NCBI GenBank assembly: GCA_963822985.1
Contig: CAWGJU010000008.1
Location: forward strand, 62,001 to 126,000
DNA length: 64,000 bases
From: Thermohalobaculum sp963822985
GTDB lineage: Bacteria > Pseudomonadota > Alphaproteobacteria > Rhodobacterales > Rhodobacteraceae
Reading direction: 5' to 3'
Shown here piece by piece: positions 61,542-64,000 of the stretch. The notes under the pieces were generated by a model, which saw nothing but the letters and a program-made list of their open reading frames with translations, was not told the origin of the DNA and searched no databases. The translations under genes were made by a program, and so were the position numbers. The stretch's first letter is position 1; the number at the start of each line of letters is the position of its first letter.

Positions 61542-62863
61542 ACCACCCAGACGCCACCCCAGACGCCACCCCGCGCGAGGCGGGCGCCGGCCCGGCGGAT
61601 CGCACCCGCAGATGCGATGTTCTGGTCCTGGGCGGAGGCCCAGGCGGCTCGGCCGGGGCGGTGTTCCTGGCGCGCCACGGCCTCGACACGGTGCTGGTCG
61701 AACGCGACGCGCACCCCCGCTTCCACATCGGCGAATCGCTGCTGCCGCAGAGCCTGCCGATCCTTGAGGATCTGGGCGTGCTCGACCAGGTGCACGAGAT
61801 CGGCGTCTTCAAGCCCGGCGCCGAGTTCATCAGCGAGGATGGCGCCACCGAGGCGGTCTTCGAGTTCCGCCGCGCGCTGCTCGGCGGGCCGACGCATGCC
61901 TACCAGGTCCTGCGCTCGGAGTTCGACGAGATCCTCTTCCGCAATGCCGGCCGATTCGGCGTCACGGTGCTGGAGCAGACCGCGGCGACCGTTCTGGAGT
62001 TGCAGCAGGACGGCGCGCTCGTCCGCACCAACGGCCCCGATGGCGAGGTGACAGACTGGCAGACGCGTTTCCTGGTCGATGCCTCCGGGCGCTCCACGGT
62101 CACGTCCAGGATGCTGGCGCAGAAGCAGCCCGACCCCCGCAACACCTCGGCGGCGATCTTCGGCCACTTCCACGACCTGCCGCGCCAGGAGGGAGCGCGG
62201 GCCGGCAACATCCGCATCTATCTGACCAGGCCGGGATGGATGTGGCAGATCCCGCTGCCCCGCGGCATGACGTCGGTCGGCCTCGTCGCGCCGGGCGACT
62301 ACCTGCGTGCCCGAGAGGGCGGGGTCGAGGAGTTCTTCGCCGCGCATGTCTCGCGCCATCCGCACGTCGCCGCCCTGCTCTCGCAGGGCCGCCCGGCGAA
62401 CCGGCTGGGATCGACCGGCAACTTTTCCTATCGCGCCACCGAGGCCGCGGGTCCCAGCCATGTGAAGGTCGGCGACGCCTACGGGTTTCTCGATCCGATC
62501 TTCTCGACCGGCGTCCATCTCGCGCTCGTGGGCGCGGGCGAGGCCGCGGCGGCGATTCGCGACTGCCTGGCCCGGCCGTCCCGGCGGGCGGCCCGGCTGG
62601 CCGACTATGACCGTGCCGTCCGGTCCCGGCTGTCCTTCGTCTCGTGGTTCGTCTACATGATCCACGACCCCGCCTTCCGGCGCCTGATGCTGAACCCGCG
62701 CGACGTGCTGGGGGTCGAGCGGGCGGTGATCTCGCTGCTCGCCGGCGACTTCAGCGCCGACCTGCGGCTGCGCTCGCGCATTGCCCTGTTCAAGCTGTTC
62801 CGGTACAGGTTCAGCGTCAGGGGTAGCGTGGATGCTGTTGCAAATGTTGAACGAGCCGCGTGA
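61538..62863 (+). CDS. Flavin-dependent halogenase homologue (tryptophan halogenase type)
   Basis: The 441-aa protein has the FAD fold G-G-G-P-G-G-S and G-E-S-L-L-P. It has K92 in V-F-K-P-G-A-E-F, the position of the catalytic Lys in carrier-protein halogenases, and W234-M-W236-Q-I238-P239, the W-x-W-x-I-P motif that separates halogenases from monooxygenases. Later come D-A-S-G-R and F-L-D-P-I-F-S-T-G-V-H. The start is TTG 61538, six bases after GGAGG and overlapping the fabG stop codon. Next to an ACP it could halogenate an ACP-bound aryl starter or polyene. Hydroxylation is the alternative. Confidence 0.85.
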   Translation: MNHPDATPDATPREAGAGPADRTRRCDVLVLGGGPGGSAGAVFLARHGLDTVLVERDAHPRFHIGESLLPQSLPILEDLGVLDQVHEIGVFKPGAEFISEDGATEAVFEFRRALLGGPTHAYQVLRSEFDEILFRNAGRFGVTVLEQTAATVLELQQDGALVRTNGPDGEVTDWQTRFLVDASGRSTVTSRMLAQKQPDPRNTSAAIFGHFHDLPRQEGARAGNIRIYLTRPGWMWQIPLPRGMTSVGLVAPGDYLRAREGGVEEFFAAHVSRHPHVAALLSQGRPANRLGSTGNFSYRATEAAGPSHVKVGDAYGFLDPIFSTGVHLALVGAGEAAAAIRDCLARPSRRAARLADYDRAVRSRLSFVSWFVYMIHDPAFRRLMLNPRDVLGVERAVISLLAGDFSADLRLRSRIALFKLFRYRFSVRGSVDAVANVERAA

Positions 62864-63134
62864 GCAGTTCGCGGATGCCGCGTTCCGGCGGGAGATAGCC
62901 GAGATGATCGTCGAGGTGCTGGTGCTCGACGATATGGCCGCCGGCGACATCAAGCCCGACGAGCCGTTGTTCGGCGATGGCCTCGGCCTCAATTCCATCG
63001 ACGCGCTCGAGCTGTCGTTCGCGATCGCCCAGCGCTATGGGATCAGGTTGCGCTCGGATGACGAGCGCAATCGCGAGATCTTCTCGTCGCTGAACGCGCT
63101 CAGCCGGCACATCGCCGCGAACCGCACGCCGTGA
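62832..63134 (+). CDS. Acyl carrier protein (APE cluster)
   Basis: A 100-aa carrier: acidic helices and the attachment motif G-L-N-S-I-D-A-L-E-L with Ser55 as phosphopantetheine site. The N-terminal extension before the first helix is short. ATG 62832 overlaps the halogenase end by 32 bases; ATG 62844 is possible. APE clusters use two ACPs (ApeE/ApeF types); only one is in the window and the other may lie beyond it. Confidence 0.9.
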   Translation: MLLQMLNEPREQFADAAFRREIAEMIVEVLVLDDMAAGDIKPDEPLFGDGLGLNSIDALELSFAIAQRYGIRLRSDDERNREIFSSLNALSRHIAANRTP

Positions 63135-63799
63135 CGGCTGCAGTGAGCCGGCCTGGCGCGCGCATCGGCTGGCTCGCGACGGCGGGGCTGGCCGCCGCAA
63201 TGCTGGCGCATGGCTTCGGACTGATCTCGCAACTCGCGCTGGACCAGGTCGCGGTCGCGTCGCTGGGCTGGGTCTGCTTTCGCCTTGTCCAGCACAAGGG
63301 GATCGACGGCAGGACCGCGGCGCTGGCGGCGGTAGCGCTCGCGGGCGCGCTCGCCGCACTCCGGCTCGGCATCCCAGATCTGCGCTACATGCCCTATCTG
63401 CTGGTCGTGCCCGCCAACCTGGCCGTGGCCTGGCTCTTCGCCAGCAGCCTGCGGCCGGGCCGCGAGCCGATTCTCCTCCGTCTGGTCAGCCTGATGGGCG
63501 TATCGCCGGCCGAGGATGTGCGTTTCCGACGGTTCATCGTCCGGCAATGCCTGCTCTGGGCCGGCCTGGCGCTGGCGACCGCGGGTCTCGCGTTCGCGGC
63601 GATGCTGGCGGCCGCCTCGCATCCCTGGCTCGCGGACGTGCTGGCCTGGCTGGTCGCGGCCCAGGTCGCATGGTTCATGCTCTCGCACCACTACGCGTCG
63701 TTGCGGTATGGCAGGCCCGAGGGCTGGTGGACCACGGCGCGCGCGATGATGCGCCCCGAGATCTGGTCCCGGATCATCCGGTCCCGGCAGGGCGCCTGA
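63131..63799 (+). CDS. Integral membrane protein of APE clusters (COG4648-like)
   Basis: A 222-aa protein with five to six hydrophobic helices and conserved short loops: L-R-Y-M-P-Y-L-L-V-V-P, R-P-G-R-E-P and F-R-R-F-I-V-R-Q-C-L-L-W. This pattern fits the COG4648 family of membrane proteins that sits between ACPs and the AMP ligase in APE clusters; the function is unknown. It overlaps the ACP by four bases and the next start codon by one. Confidence 0.76.
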   Translation: MTAAVSRPGARIGWLATAGLAAAMLAHGFGLISQLALDQVAVASLGWVCFRLVQHKGIDGRTAALAAVALAGALAALRLGIPDLRYMPYLLVVPANLAVAWLFASSLRPGREPILLRLVSLMGVSPAEDVRFRRFIVRQCLLWAGLALATAGLAFAAMLAAASHPWLADVLAWLVAAQVAWFMLSHHYASLRYGRPEGWWTTARAMMRPEIWSRIIRSRQGA

Positions 63800-64000
63800 T
63801 GCACGCTCCGGCGCTGCCCGCGCCGTCTCGGCCGTTCAGCCTCGGCCCGACAGGGCTCCGGCTCTGGTCCGACCTGCTGGAGGACGCGCGCCGCCTGCGC
63901 CCTGCCCTGGCCGGCCATGACGCGGTCTGCAACCTGGCGCCGCGGCGCTCGGACTTCGCCGCGGCGCTGCTTGCGACGATGGCCGAGGGCATCGTCACCG
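63799..64000 (+). CDS. Start of an AMP-dependent acyl ligase (ApeH-like), cut by the window edge
   Basis: The first 67 codons, from ATG 63799, show V-C-N-L-A-P-R-R-S-D-F-A-A-A-L-L-A-T-M. This matches the N-terminal N-L-C-x-D-R-Y-x-F-A-V-G-x-A-A-x-L pattern of ApeH-type ligases. Those enzymes load the aryl starter onto the ACP. The gene and probably more of the cluster lie to the right. Confidence 0.65.
   Translation, partial: MHAPALPAPSRPFSLGPTGLRLWSDLLEDARRLRPALAGHDAVCNLAPRRSDFAAALLATMAEGIVT

Overview
The window is a GC-rich (roughly 70%) chromosomal segment of an alphaproteobacterium, most likely a member of the Rhodobacterales. Pointers are a VPLPA-CTERM exported protein, the aerobic-type cobalamin genes with DUF1636 and DUF6732 companions, a membrane-anchored CycM-like cytochrome c, a PhoX phosphatase, an HWE-type kinase and a CtrA-type box in front of comM. 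This placement is inferred from gene content only. No rRNA, tRNA or CRISPR array was seen.

Layout. 1-2.3 kb: the end of a small membrane protein gene, a complete IS5-family element with a 3-bp target duplication, the exported VPLPA-CTERM protein directly beside it, and a DUF3072 protein. 2.3-9.4 kb: a divergent pair with a CtrA box in front of yifB/comM, an AidB-like acyl-CoA dehydrogenase, and a GAF-HWE kinase (frame broken) with its receiver protein. 9.4-20.3 kb: a DEAD-box helicase with a spermidine-synthase-like methyltransferase, an acyl-CoA ligase, a glutamine synthetase family enzyme carrying an in-frame palindromic repeat, a PfkB kinase preceded by a 13-bp minisatellite, two small genes, yghU and phoX. 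20.5-32.9 kb: two divergent cobalamin operons. The minus-strand arm (DUF6732, cbiX, a cobH fusion, cobL, cobI, cbiG-cobJ, cobM) makes corrin-ring intermediates. The plus-strand arm (DUF1636, cobT, cobS, cobC-like, cobU, cobQ) finishes the nucleotide loop and amidations. 33-36 kb: a dihydrodipicolinate-synthase-family protein, an exported protein, folD and pdeM. 36.2-39.3 kb: a divergent cueR-copA copper unit with visible operators. 39.3-45.5 kb: the yejABEF peptide importer operon. 45.7-52.3 kb: a two-heme cytochrome, pheA, a decayed island (acyl-CoA ligase, tctC and tctA remnants), a sulfotransferase and a PlsC-like acyltransferase.

The most interesting part is 52.5-64.0 kb, a tightly packed plus-strand operon running off the window edge. 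It matches the gene set of aryl polyene (APE) type II polyketide clusters: methyltransferase, glycosyltransferase, lipoprotein, ApeI-like hot-dog protein, LpxL-like acyltransferase, LolA-like protein, MMPL exporter, ketosynthase, chain-length factor, dehydratase, ketoreductase, acyl carrier protein, membrane protein and the start of an AMP-dependent ligase. It also contains a flavin-dependent halogenase homologue that keeps both diagnostic motifs (Lys92 and W-x-W-x-I-P), so a halogenated aryl polyene pigment is a reasonable hypothesis.

Five otherwise intact genes (the HWE kinase, phoX, yejA, the two-heme cytochrome and the pheA start) are each restored by removing exactly one base. This pattern suggests either indel errors in the sequence or very recent mutations. 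The multi-frameshift remnants at 48.3-50.6 kb look like true decay.
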